Source: Agrococcus sp. ARC_14 (GTDB taxonomy: Bacteria > Actinomycetota > Actinomycetes > Actinomycetales > Microbacteriaceae). From it: a DNA stretch of 64,000 nt. Below the pieces are notes generated by a model. The model had not been told where the DNA came from, did no database searches, and saw only the letters and a list, made by a program, of their open reading frames with translations. This document shows, piece by piece, positions 63,739 to 64,000 of the stretch (positions are counted from its first letter, which is position 1; every line of letters begins with the position of its first letter). The position numbers were made by a program, and so were the translations under genes. Where the stretch lies: the NCBI RefSeq assembly GCF_022436485.1, contig NZ_JAKUDO010000001.1:1612001-1676000 (forward strand), given 5' to 3'.

Positions 63739-64000
63739 ATGGCCGGAACGGATGCGCGCTGGCGGCTGGGCGCGGGGGCCGCGGTGCTGCTCGTGCTCGG
63801 CGCCGTTGCCGGCGGCGTCGCGCAGCGGATGGTGGTGGACGCGCAGCCTGCCGCGGTGCTGCCGACCCCGGTGGCGACTGCGACGGCCGAGCTCGTCATC
63901 GATGTGCAGGGCGCGGTCGCACAGCCGGGCGTCTACCGGCTGCCGCAGGGATCGCGGGTGCTCGACGCGCTGGCGAGGGCGGGCGGCACGGCAGATGCGG
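63739..64000 (+). CDS. comEA: ComEA-type DNA-uptake protein, N-terminal part
   Basis: At least 87 codons run off the right edge. The N-terminal membrane anchor is GAGAAVLLVLGAVAGGVA, then a linker and an SLBB-like domain, LVIDVQGAVAQPGVYRLPQGSRVLDALARAGG, the standard start of ComEA. The helix-hairpin-helix DNA-binding part would follow outside the window. TACCGT seven bases before the ATG suggests a leaderless start. The place after leuS matches other Microbacteriaceae, where comEC follows. Confidence 0.88.
   Translation, partial: MAGTDARWRLGAGAAVLLVLGAVAGGVAQRMVVDAQPAAVLPTPVATATAELVIDVQGAVAQPGVYRLPQGSRVLDALARAGGTADA

Overview
The window comes from a high-GC actinobacterium, most likely a member of the Microbacteriaceae. 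This is inferred from codon use, frequent GTG starts, many leaderless promoters of the form TAnnnT followed by 6-7 bases and the start codon, and the order tRNA-His - orn ... leuS - comEA. The genus cannot be fixed from the window.

Bases 1 to about 38,670 are the right-hand part of an integrative conjugative element (ICE) that ends at a tRNA-His gene; its left end lies outside the window. The ICE has two arms. The left arm (1-17,674) is read leftward. It carries a complete type 1 BREX phage-defence operon (HTH gene, brxA, brxB, brxC, pglX, a 61-codon extra gene, pglZ, brxL), and the operon continues by a 4-base overlap into a SIR2-fold gene cut by the window edge. Upstream of BREX is a regulatory cassette of four genes: an XRE-type regulator, an ImmA/IrrE metallopeptidase, a multi-pass membrane protein of the MAB_1171c type and an alpha/beta hydrolase.

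The divergent gap at 17,675-17,981 holds four copies of a 14-bp palindrome that look like operators for the regulator. From it the right arm (17,982-36,815) reads rightward through the transfer and maintenance genes: ArdC-like antirestriction protein, primase-polymerase, DUF2637 protein, ParB-like protein, a cell-wall hydrolase with three lytic domains, two DUF6112 membrane proteins, a TrbL-like channel, a SCO6880-type protein, a VirB4-like ATPase, a VirD4-like coupling protein, SSB and a DUF4913 protein. Two probable defence genes sit on the opposite strand inside this array: a TIGR02391/HEPN-type protein (25,724-26,590) and a DUF4062/TIR-like protein with a beta-rich C-terminus (29,936-30,793). 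A short motif, GCGCACCTG, recurs in five junctions of the array, including those just behind both cargo genes. In two or three copies it can pair with the downstream Shine-Dalgarno sequence. A large serine recombinase (36,994-38,673) closes the element, and its stop codon lies inside the tRNA-His gene.

Bases 38,666-64,000 are ordinary chromosome with visibly higher GC: tRNA-His, orn, a HAD phosphatase, an NRAMP-superfamily transporter lacking the usual DPGN motif, tRNA-Arg, an HNH protein, two DedA proteins, YceI, MsrA, an SSB paralogue, EttA, MmsA, thioesterases, PadR/HAAS and NUDIX/App1 pairs, an SRAP protein, divergent pabC/pabB, LeuS, a MarR/SDR pair with palindromic operators, and the start of ComEA. 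No CRISPR array, insertion sequence or rRNA gene was seen.
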